Source: Symbiodinium natans (Eukaryota > Sar > Dinophyceae > Suessiales > Symbiodiniaceae). From it: 64,000 nucleotides of DNA. Every line of letters starts with the position of its first letter. Position 1 is the stretch's first letter. Of the stretch, positions 47,757 to 58,164 are shown piece by piece. The stretch is taken from positions 527,001-591,000 of the forward strand of contig CAJNDS010001224.1 of NCBI GenBank assembly GCA_905221605.1, written 5' to 3'. Both the position numbers and the translations under genes were made by a program. The notes under the pieces are model-generated. The model saw only the letters and a program-made list of their open reading frames with translations. It had not been told where the DNA came from and did no database searches.

Positions 47757-50410
47757 GTCGCAAGTTGCCCTCTGAAGCTCCTTCTCGTGCTCCTGGCAGT
47801 CGATAAGGACTCTCACGACTTGGGCTCAGGGTGTAGGGTTTAGGGTTTAAGGTTTAGGGTTTAGGGTTTAGGGCTTGTTTTTGAGGGTTTAAGGCTGTAG
47901 TGTTTAGGGAGCTGGCTATAAATAAGGGATTTCTACGAGCTTTTGTACTTGTAACCCAATTCAAGCCCTTATAATGGGGGTCCCCTCCGTGCACCGTTTC
48001 ATCTTAGGGCAATTACATGGTCCCTTGACTTAATGGGGAGACCTTGTACCCCTACTTTGTCCCCAAAACCCCAAGTAACCCAAGAGGCCATGCTTCAGAA
48101 CCCCTCTGAAGAAGGTAAAGGACCATACGAAGGGACCATGTAACCTCCCTTAGATTCAGGTCGCCAGACGTGGGAGGTAAAGGGCACAAGAAGCGGGTGT
48201 GGGCTTCCTTCGATGCACCTATGGGTGCTTTGCGGCGAAGAGTGGGAGTTGTACCCTAAGAGACAGCACTCCTGAATTAAGGAGTGCAGTGTGATACGTG
48301 TGGATATACAAGGGATATCCTTAACTCAAGCATATTGGGCTGACTGGCTATGGCGAATGATTCTGAAGGATTCCTAGTCGGTCCCCTGTTCCAACTACAC
48401 CCTAAACCCTAAACCCTAAACCCTAAACCCTAAACCCTAAACCCTAACCATACTACCTAGAGAGCCCTGCCAGGCACCTGCAGCTTGTACGCTCGCAGCG
48501 TGGACGGGGTGAGCTGCCAAGCGATCCCTGCGATGATGAGGGCCAGGACCAGGCCTCCCAACAGGTCTTGCAACCTTTTTGCCACAAGGTTAAGGCGCCC
48601 TAAACCCTAAACCCTAAACCCTAAACCCTAAACCCTAAACCCTAAACCCTAAAACCCTAAACCCTAAACCCTGAGGGTTTACCGTTGAGGGCCTGATCAC
48701 CCAAGCCCTGAACTCGTAACCCCCAGGCTCTTCTTTCCTCAAACCCTGAACCCCAAACCCTGAGTCGAGTAAGCTTTCACAAGAGGGTTCCAGGGGTTTA
48801 GGGTTTAGGGTTTAGGGTTTAGGGTGTCCTGTATCTTGAAGAGAGTTCGTGTCGGTAAACCCTTGTGGTTAAAGCAAGCCCCCCTCCCCCCGAAGGAGAG
48901 CAAGTCATGCGCATGTTCATGACTTGGCCTCTTCGCACTTTAGGGTTTAGGGTTTAAGGTTTAGGGTGTGGCTCTCTAAGATTCGGGTGTATAGGTGTGC
49001 TCTTCAAGTCTTCAGTATGTTGCTCTAAACCCTAAACCCTAAACCCTCCACCCTACACCCTCATGAGCCCTGTAGCCCTGCAAGTGTTGCCAGAGGGGCT
49101 GGCGCCACCGCATCCTGCGACAAAACGTGCTTCCAGACCAGTCGCAGCGGCGGGCACCTCAGGCATGGAAACCACACAAAGCAGGCAAGGAACTTCGGTT
49201 TAGGGTTTAGGGTTTAGGGTTTAGGTTTAGGACTCTAAGGACTCTGAATTTTGTGTTTTTGGGGCCCAGAGGGTCTTCCTGGACAAGGTTCTTGGGCTAT
49301 TTTGAGCCTAAGGGTGAGTTTCCCTTCAACGGGTCTCGGGGTACCTGTTTTGCGCTTGACATGCTAGGCCGGGGGGGGGGGGGGGGTTGCTTGGGTCTAT
49401 CGAGCTTGCAACCTCAAATCCAACTACCAACCCGCGGACACATCATTCATACTTGCTACTTGATGTTCCGGAGCGATGCTCCTGTTTACAAGAACTCCGC
49501 ACTCAACTCGAAACTATTCTTACTACTGTTGTTATGATTACTCTACTACCATTATTACTTCACGAGTGTACTAGTGGTACTACTCTTCTTGCACTAAGTA
49601 GCCCGGTAACCATATTCCAACATGGGCACCTTTTTGTGGGGAGATTGGTTACTTCATAAGGGAACCCAGAACCAATTAAAGGGGGCAAAAGGATACCACT
49701 GAGAAACCACGTCTTTGGGTTTAGGGTTGAGGGTTCAGGGTGTAGGGCTTAGGGTTCAGGACTTTCCTTGCAAGACAAAAACTATGATATTCACTGTTAC
49801 TAAAGCGTACCGGGCTCGGGGGTATAAAAGAGGAGTCGGTTTGAACAGCCCCTGGGGCCCCCTCTGCCCGCAAAACACCCTAAACCCTAAACCCTCAAGC
49901 CCCCTGAAAAAAATTGATAACAAATCCAAAAAAAGAAGCTCCTCGAAACTTTCCCCGGACCTGAACCCTTAATATTTGCAATAAACCTCATTTCAACAGA
50001 GTCAGATGGCCGCCTTGGCCAGAACAGTTGTTGGTAACTTTTCGGAATCCTTGCTTTGCTGCGCGGTCTGAGACCTGGAGGTTATGTGGGAGACTCAAAA
50101 CGCATTGTCAGGCATCTTGGAAGAAGAACGTCCCAAACTGGAGCACTTGCAGAACACCCTTCAAGGAATCGGCCCCTCCTGCTGCAGGACATACCTATGT
50201 ATATATCTGTATAAACATATATCTATACACATTTGTCTTGGGCCGTTATTGTGAACAAAGGTCCTTTCTGTTTTTTTGAAGGGGGGGGAAGGGGTCTCCC
50301 TAACCCTAAACCCTAAACTCTAAACCCTAAACCCTAAACCGGGGGTGGGCCCAGGAATGCTGGAGGAGCGCGGTGGCGACCAGCACGGCAACCACAAGCC
50401 ACCTGAGTTG
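47757..50410 (-). CDS. Series of probable exons of a membrane protein
   Basis: Minus frames: 50410-50343 (LRWLVVAVLVATALLQHSWA HP, signal or membrane helix), about 49190-49070 (hydrophobic, LVWKHVLSQDAVAPAPLATL), 48570-48471 (QDLLGGLVLALIIAGIAWQL TPSTLRAYK..) and 47828-47757 (VVRVLIDCQEHEKELQRATC). All are GC3-rich. The third ends at a GC donor and is a clear membrane helix followed by a basic loop. Joining is not proven for every pair. Family unknown. Confidence 0.45.
48005..48155. mobile_element. F12 inverted-repeat element
   Basis: aattacatggtcccttgact at the left pairs with gaagggaccatgtaacctcc at the right. Confidence 0.8.
48158..48255 (+). other. Possible plus-strand exon
   Basis: The plus frame reads FRSPDVGGKGHKKRVWASFD APMGALRRRVGVVP to a TAA. 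It sits between F12 and F4 elements. Confidence 0.3.
48248..48338. mobile_element. Degenerate F4 element
   Basis: taagagacagcactcctgaa at the left and aagcatattgggctgactgg at the right. Confidence 0.5.
48600..48672. repeat. CCCTAAA array
   Basis: Ten units with one extra A. Confidence 0.9.
49245..49580 (+). other. Possible plus-strand exons
   Basis: 49253-49370 (FLGPRGSSWTRFLGYFEPKG..) up to a G15 tract, then open frames at 49390-49580. Not recognised. Confidence 0.3.
49600..49708. mobile_element. F5 inverted-repeat element
   Basis: agtagcccggtaaccatattcc at the left and aaaggataccactgagaaacc at the right. Confidence 0.75.
49985..50210 (+). other. Possible coding region with one in-frame stop
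   Basis: From 50009 one plus frame reads MAALARTVVGNFSESLLCCA V, stop TGA, then MWETQNALSGILEEERPKLE HLQNTLQGIGPS. Either a small pseudogene or two exons. Confidence 0.35.
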
Positions 50411-50708
50411 GCAACCCTGAACCCCTGAACCCCGAAACCCCTAAACCCCCAAACCCATAAACCCCTAAACCCCTAAACCCCTAAACCCTAAACCCTAAAC
50501 CCCTGAACGCTAGGTAATACCCTAATACCCCAAGCCCCGAAGCCCGAAACCCCGAACCCTAAACTGCTCCAGGAACGCAGGGCTGGCGGGGCCAGACGGC
50601 TTTGTGGTGGAAATGCTGACTGATGCCACGGAAGCCCGCGAAGAAGAGAGGAAAACAATGCTAAACTTTTCTGGGGCTTCGGGTTTGGGGAAAGATTCGT
50701 TTACAGGC

Positions 50709-50832
50709 CCAGAGAGCCGAGCCCTTAAAACAACTTAATCAAAAAAAGATACCTTAAAACTAAAAAAAGGGATCCTTAGTATGATTCACGGTCTATTCCT
50801 TGATTAAGGGAATACTGAGGCACTTTGGGATG
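50709..50832. mobile_element. F4 inverted-repeat element
   Basis: agagagccgagcccttaaaac at the left and aagggaatactgaggcactttggg at the right. Confidence 0.7.
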
Positions 50833-51009
50833 TCAACTGACTCAGAAAAGGATGGCGGCGGTCGTAATTCTTTTCGTTCTCCTGGTTCCTGAGTACCCTC
50901 GCCCAAAAAAGGTTAACCTTTCAATCATGGTGGGATCCCCAAGGTAAAGGTGGGTTTAGGATTTAGGGTTTAGGGCTTCGGGTTTAGGGATATACTCAGC
51001 TGCTAAGAA

Positions 51010-51090
51010 GAGATGCTGCCCGGCCGCCCAATCAGCGGCACGTGGAGAGGGGCGACGCGGATGAGGGTCAGTGGGAATGCCACGCCTGAG
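51010..51090 (-). CDS. Probable exon, hydrophobic
   Basis: Minus strand after a CTCAG acceptor: GVAFPLTLIRVAPLHVPLIG RPGS. GC3-rich. It may end at a GC donor or at a TAG just downstream. Confidence 0.4.
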
Positions 51091-51257
51091 CTCCAGAGCT
51101 CACCCGAGACCCTGTGTGTGTGTGCCGTTGAAAGAAACAAAAAAAGAGCTCTGGGCAGAAACTGGGGTTCAGCGCTTACAGTAAAGCCTGAACTTGCACA
51201 AACCCTAAACAGCCCCCTCGGGAGCGGGCCATAGGGGAGGGTCGACTGCTGCTAAAT

Positions 51258-51402
51258 TTATAGGGTCCTTAAGGGAGGGGGTTCAAGGGGGAATGGTAGC
51301 CCAAGGTTCCCTAATACTCCCCAGTACTCTCTCAGACTCCCTAAGCTTCCCTAAGGTTCCCGAGGTGCCTCCGAAGGAGCCCCCCTTAAGGACCCTGTGA
51401 TT
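51258..51402. mobile_element. F13 inverted-repeat element
   Basis: tagggtccttaagggaggggg at the left pairs with gccccccttaaggaccctg at the right. The centre has ggttccctaa/ccctaaggttccc repeats. Confidence 0.8.
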
Positions 51403-51409
51403 TTAGAAG

Positions 51410-52170
51410 ATGAGCTATGCTAACCTTTGAGGAATTCGAGACCCACACCCTAAACCCTAAACTCCAAAAATCGAAGCCCCGAACCTCTGGTGTAGAGTCA
51501 GGGCGTTCGTGTGCGAAGACCTTGAAGCCACCTCATGCCCCTGAACTCCCCATGCCCCAGAGTCTAAAGCCTAGCGGTTTAGGGCTCAGGCCCCCTCAAG
51601 CCGAAACCCCCAATTGAATCCCGCAGCTTCCCGGTGGAGCCAAGACGCTAAGACTGCCACGCGAGGTCTCGATCACCCGCTCCTCTTGGCCAGGGGCACC
51701 CACTTTGCATTAGCTAAACAATGACCCGAAAAAATACGTCCTATAAGGTCCCAACAGTCAGCCCGAGTTACATGCTGCTTGATGTTATGGGCTTAGGGCG
51801 AGGAATCACAAGCCTGTTGCAAAAAGGGTTGAGGGCCGAGGGTTCGAGGTCTACAAACCCCCAAAGAGGGAGCTCCTTCCACTAACGACCCTCTCAAGCT
51901 CAGGGGATGCGCGAGCCCACCGCCCATTCAAGCGACTAGAACTTTTAAGGGACCTTGGGGGCTACATTGGGACTACTTAGGTATTTACATATATATATAT
52001 ATATATGTATATGAGTTAGGATCCAGGGTGCCTTCTAGGGGGTCCCTCCAAATATTACCCCCCTTAGAACCCACGGTGTGGCCCGCGCGCTTTACAAAAA
52101 AGCCGAAGCTGCAGACTCCTCTCGAGACCTCTACAAGCCAGGATTTCTTTGAGGCCCTGAAAGACGTGGT
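51410..52170. other. Unassigned islands, plus strand favoured
   Basis: Plus frame 51850-51978 (EVYKPPKRELLPLTTLSSSG.. to TAG) and 52070-52147 (HGVARALYKKAEAADSSRDL.. to TGA). (AT)n at 51986-52006 lies between them. Confidence 0.32.
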
Positions 52171-52362
52171 GGGCCCTAAACCCTAAACCCTAAACCCTCA
52201 ACCCAAAAAAGCCCTAAACCTCAGACCATGTCTACTCACTCTCTAGAATTGAGTTGCTGGGAAGGCCTCGTTGTTCCGGCTTCGCTCGCCACACTTTTGC
52301 CCCAATCCCTGAACCCTGAACCCTGAACCCTGAACCCTAAACCCTAAACCCTGCACCTTAAA

Positions 52363-53402
52363 CGTCTGTAGCTGGTCTCGGTGCGAATGCGATTGCTGGC
52401 TCCTCTGGGACGCCCTTCCCGGTGAGAAGTAGCCTGGGGCGTGGCACGATGCATCACATCAAGCGTCAGAACGACCCAGGCTTTCCCAACCAGTTTAGAA
52501 TCAAAACTTGTATACCTTGCCATAAAAAAATGACCCTTTATGCTTCTTGCATCCCTGAACCCTAAACGCTCTCCTGCATGAGATCCATCCTTGTCGCCTT
52601 TCTTTTGGCTATTTTGGAAGATCTGGGAAGTACACTACTGTAGCATCAGTCGTCAGAGCGCTCCAAGCACTCCCAAACAAATCCCACCAACTAAGTCGAG
52701 GACAGAAATGAATCGTGTAGGGTCTAGACTACAGCCTAACACCCCGAACTTGTCGAGGCCTTCAACCCTTAACCCTGCACTGCATGGGGGCTTCAGACTT
52801 GTGCAGGTTCAGGTTCAGTCTGTTTCGAAGGAGATAAAGGCAATGATAAAGACTCGTCCTCCAAGGTTGTGACCCTAAGAGGGTTCCCCTAGTATACTCA
52901 TAATATACTCTTAATATAGCCCTTAGATTCCCTTAGAGGATCTATTAAAAGGGTCAAGAGGTATGTAGGGGATGTAAGGTACCCAACTCCCTCATTCCCT
53001 ACGAAGAACCTTTCGGATCATCAGTAGACTAGAGATCCCCCCAAATAGCCTTGAGGATCATCGCACTTGAAACATAGGCCCTTCAGAGTGTAGGATTTGT
53101 CCCTAAACTGTCAGCGAACTATAAGGAACGTACTGTATCAGAAAGTCCCAGCAAGGACGGTGCATTTTGCCTTGCGCTGGGCAACAGGCATGACAATTGC
53201 ACACCTGTCTGGGACTTTACCCTAAACCCTAAACCCTAAACCCTAACCCTAAACCCTAACCCCTAAACCCTAACCCCTAAACCCTAAACCTCAAAGATTT
53301 CAGGTTGCCACACGGACCCCTGCATCGAGCAGCAGATGCCGAGATGTCAACGGCTGGACGAAGTTCTTTGAAGATCTTGTGGCGTCGGCCTTAGAACTGT
53401 TA
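52363..53402 (+). other. Series of probable plus-strand exons
   Basis: 52363-52532 (TSVAGLGANAIAGSSGTPFP.., to TGA), 52591-52872, 53082-53222 (VGFVPKLSANYKERTVSESP.. WDFT up to CCCTAAA units) and 53303-53402 (FQVATRTPASSSRCRDVNGW TKFFEDLVASALEL). Uninterrupted and protein-like. They are not proven to form one gene, and no family is recognised. Confidence 0.38.
53218..53290. repeat. CCCTAAA array with CCCTAA and CCCCTAA units
   Basis: About ten units of 6, 7 and 8 bases mixed. Confidence 0.9.
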
Positions 53403-53409
53403 TTTTTTT

Positions 53410-53448
53410 TGTTGGGGGGGGGGGGGGGGGGGGGGGAGGGGGGGTCTC
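53410..53448. repeat. Poly-G tract
   Basis: T9 followed by about 28 G with one A. Confidence 0.9.
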
Positions 53449-53509
53449 CGAATACCCATGTAGGGTTTAGGGTTAGGGTTTAGGGCGTGAGGGCTTAGGG
53501 TTTAGGGAT

Positions 53510-53596
53510 ACCATATTGAAATCCTAATTTATATAAGGGGATCCTACTATTTGAGCATCTATACTGGGGGGTCCCCTATGTTCGTAAACCCCCATT
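53510..53596. mobile_element. F6 element
   Basis: gggataccatattgaaatcc..ataaggggatcctactatttg at the left; ggggtcccctatgttcgtaaaccccc at the right. Confidence 0.65.
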
Positions 53597-53619
53597 TGGG
53601 GCTTGTGCTTTTAGGGTTT

Positions 53620-54480
53620 CAGGGTTTAGCGTCTATCCTCCTGATACTGATGGGGTGCTGGGGTTTATGCTCAAAGCCCACCGACCCCACTGTCGCCACC
53701 GAAGTTGTCGAAACCCGAAACCCGACGTCTGTCCACCCGTACTTGCAGTTTCAGGATTCATGGTTAGATATAAGTAGGCAGCCCAGCAACCATAATATTA
53801 AGATAAGGGCACCCCCCACAACCAGAATCCCTCTTAACTACAGCTAAGAGAACCTAGAGCCTAAACCCCAAACTACGCCCCCCTGGTAGCAGCAACCCCA
53901 GCTGCGTCGTGGCCTTGGAACGGGGACACCACCTCGGCAAAGGCACCCCGTTCATCCCCAAACACTAAGCCCTGGAACCCGATGTTAGGGTTCAGGTTTT
54001 AGGGTTTAGGGTGGTTTAGGGTTTAGGGTAAGCCCTAAACCCAAAGAAGCCGCATGGGTGCCAGGTACAAATGCGGTTCAACTGGGATATGCGGTTGACA
54101 ACTTAGACCCTTCGGCGTCCGGGCCTACGCTTAAGTCTTAGGGTTTTTTGCAGGGTTTAGGGTTAGGGTTTAGTGTTTCAGACACCACACGCGGCAAATT
54201 GGAATGGAGCGTTTGAGTAGTGTATTCCGAATATTTAAGATCAGGATTGCAGGGGCAATGTTTTTTGGTAGTTGTGTAGTCTTCAAATGAGGATTGCAGG
54301 GGATATCTTTGGTAGTTGTGAAGGCTTCTGTAGCAACAGAGGCATGATGTCAACGCGCATGAGATCTGGCGATGGCCAGAGCCCTTGCAGCTGCTCAAAG
54401 CAAAGCCAACCCATTGTCCAGATCGCCTTTCAACGCCAATCTTTGCAGGCAGCCTATACTTGTCCCTAAAACCTATACCC
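53620..54480. other. Unassigned islands
   Basis: A plus frame 53620-53770 (ASILLILMGCWGLCSKPTDP..), a both-strand-open island at 53875-53960 (minus: ERGAFAEVVSPFQGHDAAGV), and a tandem duplication of ggattgcagggg..tttggtagttgtg at 54242-54322. Confidence 0.33.
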
Positions 54481-54489
54481 TAAACCCTG

Positions 54490-54716
54490 CATATCTATAT
54501 ATATATATATATATACATACATATGTACACATTCACATCCCTTTATACATGAATACATTATATAACACGTGTAAAAGGAAGGAAACAAATAAATATGTGT
54601 CGATCTTATATTATACTATATTATATTATATTATACTGTATTATAATATCTGGGTATATATATATATATGTATATCTATATATGTGCGTGCGTGTATCTC
54701 TCTCTCTCTCTCTGCC
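54490..54716. repeat. AT, TATAT and CT microsatellites
   Basis: (AT)n 54493-54520, (TTATA)n 54605-54650, (TA)n 54655-54672 and (CT)10 54697-54714. Confidence 0.9.
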
Positions 54717-54719
54717 GTC

Positions 54720-54860
54720 TCTCCGTGCGCCTGCTCCACCAAGTTTTGGGCAACTTGCGATGCCAGCGCGGCAGCTGAATTCATGGACCAAGACTCCTCG
54801 CAAGCTTGCAAGGCTGGAAGTCGGAGGTGTGCAAGAGCAACAGCCCCTAAACCCTAAACC
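54720..54860 (+). other. Possible plus-strand exon
   Basis: The plus frame reads PCACSTKFWATCDASAAAEF MDQDSSQACKAGSRRCAR.. up to telomere units. Confidence 0.33.
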
Positions 54861-54958
54861 GAGTAACAGTCCCTAAACCCTTTTGCCACTGGTCTGAGGT
54901 CAGTCCCTAAACCCTATAACCCTAAACCCCAAACCCTAAACAAGGGTACCAAGGGATC

Positions 54959-55345
54959 TTGGCCTTTATGTATGGGGTTGCCGTAAAGGATTTTTGTGAT
55001 GGGTTTCGAACAAAAGCCAGGGCTTCTAGGGGGGCTGCGGCTGCGGGATCTCCTGAAAAGGCTTATAGGGTTAAAGGAAAAAGTCTCCTCGCTGGCGCTG
55101 CTCGTGCCCAGGAAGGGATGGTGCGTGTTGCGAAACCTTGTCGCGCAAAGCCTATGAAACTCGGTCTATCTACAGGTTTAGGGTTCTTTGCCAACTGCAT
55201 AGCAGCTTCGCAACCACACTTTACGGGTGTAGGGTTAAACCGTCTAGCATGCCTCTTCGCCCTATTCAGTTCTTCTTCTCTGTCTCTTCGTCTGTCGCTC
55301 GCTCACTGCATCTCTGTCTGTCCGAGAGCCGAACAAACTACGTGA
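54959..55345 (+). other. Open frame of 128 codons
   Basis: MAFMYGVAVKDFCDGFRTKA.. to a TGA at 55343. One of the longest frames not made of repeat. The C-terminal third (Ser/Leu from a TCTC-rich stretch) looks low-complexity. No homology recognised. Confidence 0.35.
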
Positions 55346-55485
55346 AGCACCACACCCTAAACCCGAAACCCTTAACCTCGAAAACATGAGCACTCGCAAT
55401 GCATGTTCCCGCACACTCTTGACTGTCCATGCGACGGCTCCCCTCTCTCGGGAATCCACACAAGATGTCAGACTTTCCTTCCAGT

Positions 55486-55695
55486 TTGGGATGTTCCCCC
55501 TTATACTAACAGCTCCTTAATAGGGTTTGTAATAGGGGATTACGGTTTAGGGTTTAGGGTTCCCCCTTATACTAACAGCTCCTTAATGGGGATTGTAGTA
55601 GGGAGTGCTATAGTTCCTATTAAGGAGCGTGAGTATAACCTTATAAACAGCTCCTTAATAGGGATTGTAGTGAGGGGGTGCTATAATCCGTTAGT
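55486..55695. mobile_element. F1 element with its left half in two to three copies around a telomere insert
   Basis: ttcccccttatactaacagc..ctccttaatagggtttgtaatagggg at 55494 is repeated at 55560 after gattacggtttagggtttaggg, and part of it again at 55645 (aacagctccttaatagggat). Confidence 0.85.
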
Positions 55696-55697
55696 AA

Positions 55698-55804
55698 CTT
55701 AGTAGCCCAGTAACCATACTATAATAAGGGCACCTTCGGGTTGGTCACTTTACAAGGGAACCTTACACCAAAAAAAGGTAAAGGGTACCGCTGGGCTACC
55801 AAGG
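55698..55804. mobile_element. F5 inverted-repeat element, well preserved
   Basis: gtagcccagtaaccatactata at the left and aaagggtaccgctgggctaccaag at the right; best reference copy for F5. Confidence 0.88.
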
Positions 55805-55873
55805 CTAGCCCTAAACCCTAAACCCTAAACCCCAAACCCTAAACCCTAAACCCTAAACCCTAAACCCTAAACC
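55805..55873. repeat. CCCTAAA array
   Basis: Ten heptamers immediately after the F5 element. Confidence 0.92.
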
Positions 55874-55882
55874 CTAGGGGAG

Positions 55883-56041
55883 CATCCCAACATCTCTCGG
55901 AGCTGCAGACAAGGAGCTGCACAGGGACCTTCGCAGTTTGCGAAACCGAGACGTGCATGGCATTCCTGTGCACCAGGATGGGCTATTAGGCCTTAAAAAT
56001 CCCATAACGAACCCTAGAAAGGGCCGTGTAAGGGATCATAC
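55883..56041 (+). other. Probable plus-strand exon
   Basis: The plus frame reads TSLGAADKELHRDLRSLRNR DVHGIPVHQDGLLG.. to a TAG. Polar and helical. The minus strand is open over part of it. Confidence 0.37.
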
Positions 56042-56460
56042 ATAGGGTATAATAGCCCATTCTGTGAGGCCGGGCCAGACACGACTCAAGTCTCACACAG
56101 ACAGGGCCCAGGCATCTTGGTCTGACACCACACACACACTCGACATGCCACCAACTGGAGTCTGGAGTCTGGAGTCTGGAACATCCGGATCTGAGACGAG
56201 ATCCAAGCATGGTATACATGAGAATAAGCCTGCCCTGATACGGCAAGGAGGGTAGAAGAACATTGCCACGCTCACTGCAAACAAAAGACCAGGCCCAAAC
56301 AGATCCTGGACCCTACCGGTTCCCAATGGTTCCAGGTATCCAGTTTCGGGAATGCGCCGGAATTGTCGCTGGTCATTTATTTATCTTCTTTACATAAATA
56401 CAAAACACATATGTACATAAACATGTATCAACGTATACATATATATATATATATGTATAT
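56042..56460. other. Unassigned
   Basis: Both strands open at 56064-56255, with a three-fold ctggagt triplication at 56156-56178 and AT-rich tract 56390-56470. Nothing recognised. Confidence 0.3.
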
Positions 56461-56487
56461 ATGTGTGTGTGTGTGAAAGCAAGTTCA

Positions 56488-56498
56488 CCCCCCCCCCC

Positions 56499-56532
<34 letters not shown>

Positions 56533-56622
56533 CCCCCCCCCTCCCCCCCCCCCCCCCCCCCCCTCCCCCCCCCCACCCTCCCCCCCCCCCCTCCCCCCCC
56601 CCCCCCTCCCCCCCCCCCCCGC

Positions 56623-56654
<32 letters not shown>

Positions 56655-56755
56655 CCCCCCCCCTCCCCCCCCCCCCCCCTCCCCCCCCCCCCCCCCCCCC
56701 CCCCCCTCCCCCCCCCCCCCCTCCCCCCCCCCCCCCCAAAAAAAAAAAAAAAAAA
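56488..56755. repeat. 250-base C tract with A20 tail
   Basis: Almost pure C broken by single T every 8-20 bases, ending C17 A19. Long proline and glycine frames here are artefacts. Confidence 0.93.
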
Positions 56756-56759
56756 CAGG

Positions 56760-57300
56760 CAGGCCAGGGCGCTCGATGGTTATGGATGCCTGGCTCTTGC
56801 CGCCTAGGATCGGCACTCTGAACAACCCGTGCGTAGGGTTTGGGGGTTCAGGGTTTAAGAGTGTTAGGGCTGTCGGGTTCTAGGGCTTTAGGCGGTTTAG
56901 GACTTTTAGGGCCTTTTGTTTTGAATAGTTTCTATTTTTCCCTTTTTTTTGGGGGGGTGAAAGACTGAAATTTCTATTGACCATCACTCTTGCTCTTGCT
57001 ATTGGTATTACTGCTACCCCGAGTTTGGTGAGTATGACTCTCACTTCGACTACTACGATGGCTGTCGTTATACACAGAGCCGCCGGCGTTCAATCAGAGT
57101 CTGAGCTCCCGAAGGCCGAAATACCAGCTGCAAACCGACATTTCTGGAGGTTTAAGCTGATTTTTGAGTAGGGCTAGAGGTGTGGTATCTATACTTATAA
57201 CTCGAATATAGGGCACTTGTAACCCTACTTCTGACTACCCACGAACCTGCAAGGGGTTTAGGAACTTGGGGCTGCGGGTTCGGAGATTAGGGTTTGAGCT
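56760..57300. other. Unassigned islands
   Basis: 56760-56835 open on both strands. Plus frame 56970-57171 (hydrophobic start, ends TAG). F2 arms at 57185-57255. Confidence 0.3.
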
Positions 57301-57302
57301 CA

Positions 57303-57910
57303 TTTTTCATGGCCACCAGCTTAGCAGATGCTGCAGGGTAGCACATCAGGTGTCCGACTGTTGGGCTTCGGGTTTAGGGTTCATCTGGCACAGTTGAGTC
57401 CGCGCAGTCGCTCAGAGCCCAGGACCCTGAGTTTTAGGAATGTGCCTTCATCGGAATGAGGATCCCATCTCCATGCATTTAAAATAAACACTTTGAAAAA
57501 CTGTTTGTGCCCATGTGTGTGTACGTACTCCTTGATGAACTTATGAGGCTCTGGGCCTCAGCAGGACGGATGTGACCGGCTCTCTGAGAATGATGCCTTC
57601 GAGGACTCCCTAAAATTTAAGGCTCCGCAACGCGGCTCTGTGCTATACTAAATTAGTAATTCCAAGAAGTTGGACCACAATTGAGCGGACTGGCTGGCTG
57701 TATCTTCACCTGTAGCACAACTGGATGCATTCCATATCATGTGCGCAGAAGCCAGACACCTCTCAAAGGGCAAGCTGCTTACTGTCGTTGCCGTGCTGTC
57801 AACGCGGTCTAGAGAAACGATCTTCCTGTCAGGGATGCGCAGCAGGCACAGAAATGTCAGGAGCGTGTGGGCTCTTCCTCTTCCTGTGCAGTTCTGCAGC
57901 TAGAACCCGG
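57303..57910. other. Repeat-poor interval beginning with a retroposon-tail motif
   Basis: atttttcatggccaccagct at 57304 followed by gcagggtagcacatca parallels the 3' end of the spliced-leader retrocopy (35192-35240). From 57577 to 57903 one plus frame has only two stops (RLSENDAFEDSLKFKAPQRG..), which suggests a second decayed insertion, but the strand does not agree with the tail. Confidence 0.35.
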
Positions 57911-58164
57911 TTTAGGGTGTAGGGTATAGGGCCGGGTTTAGGGTTTAGGGTCTTCCAACATCGCTTGATAAGGCATATGCCGCCTTAACACCATAGTAAG
58001 ACCCGCTATGTGTTTATGGACCCAAAAGACCCTGGAAACCCCCACAACTCAAAACCCTGACTTAAGAGGTCTACTTGGAGGTTCAAGGGTAGTTAATAAG
58101 TAGTGTTAGTGTTAAAACTAATGGTACCGACTCTTCACACCCGATTTAGGAAACCCTAAACCCT

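Noticed and set aside
56373-56883. 140-150 codon Pro or Gly proteins
   Set aside because: Translation of the C tract at 56488-56755.
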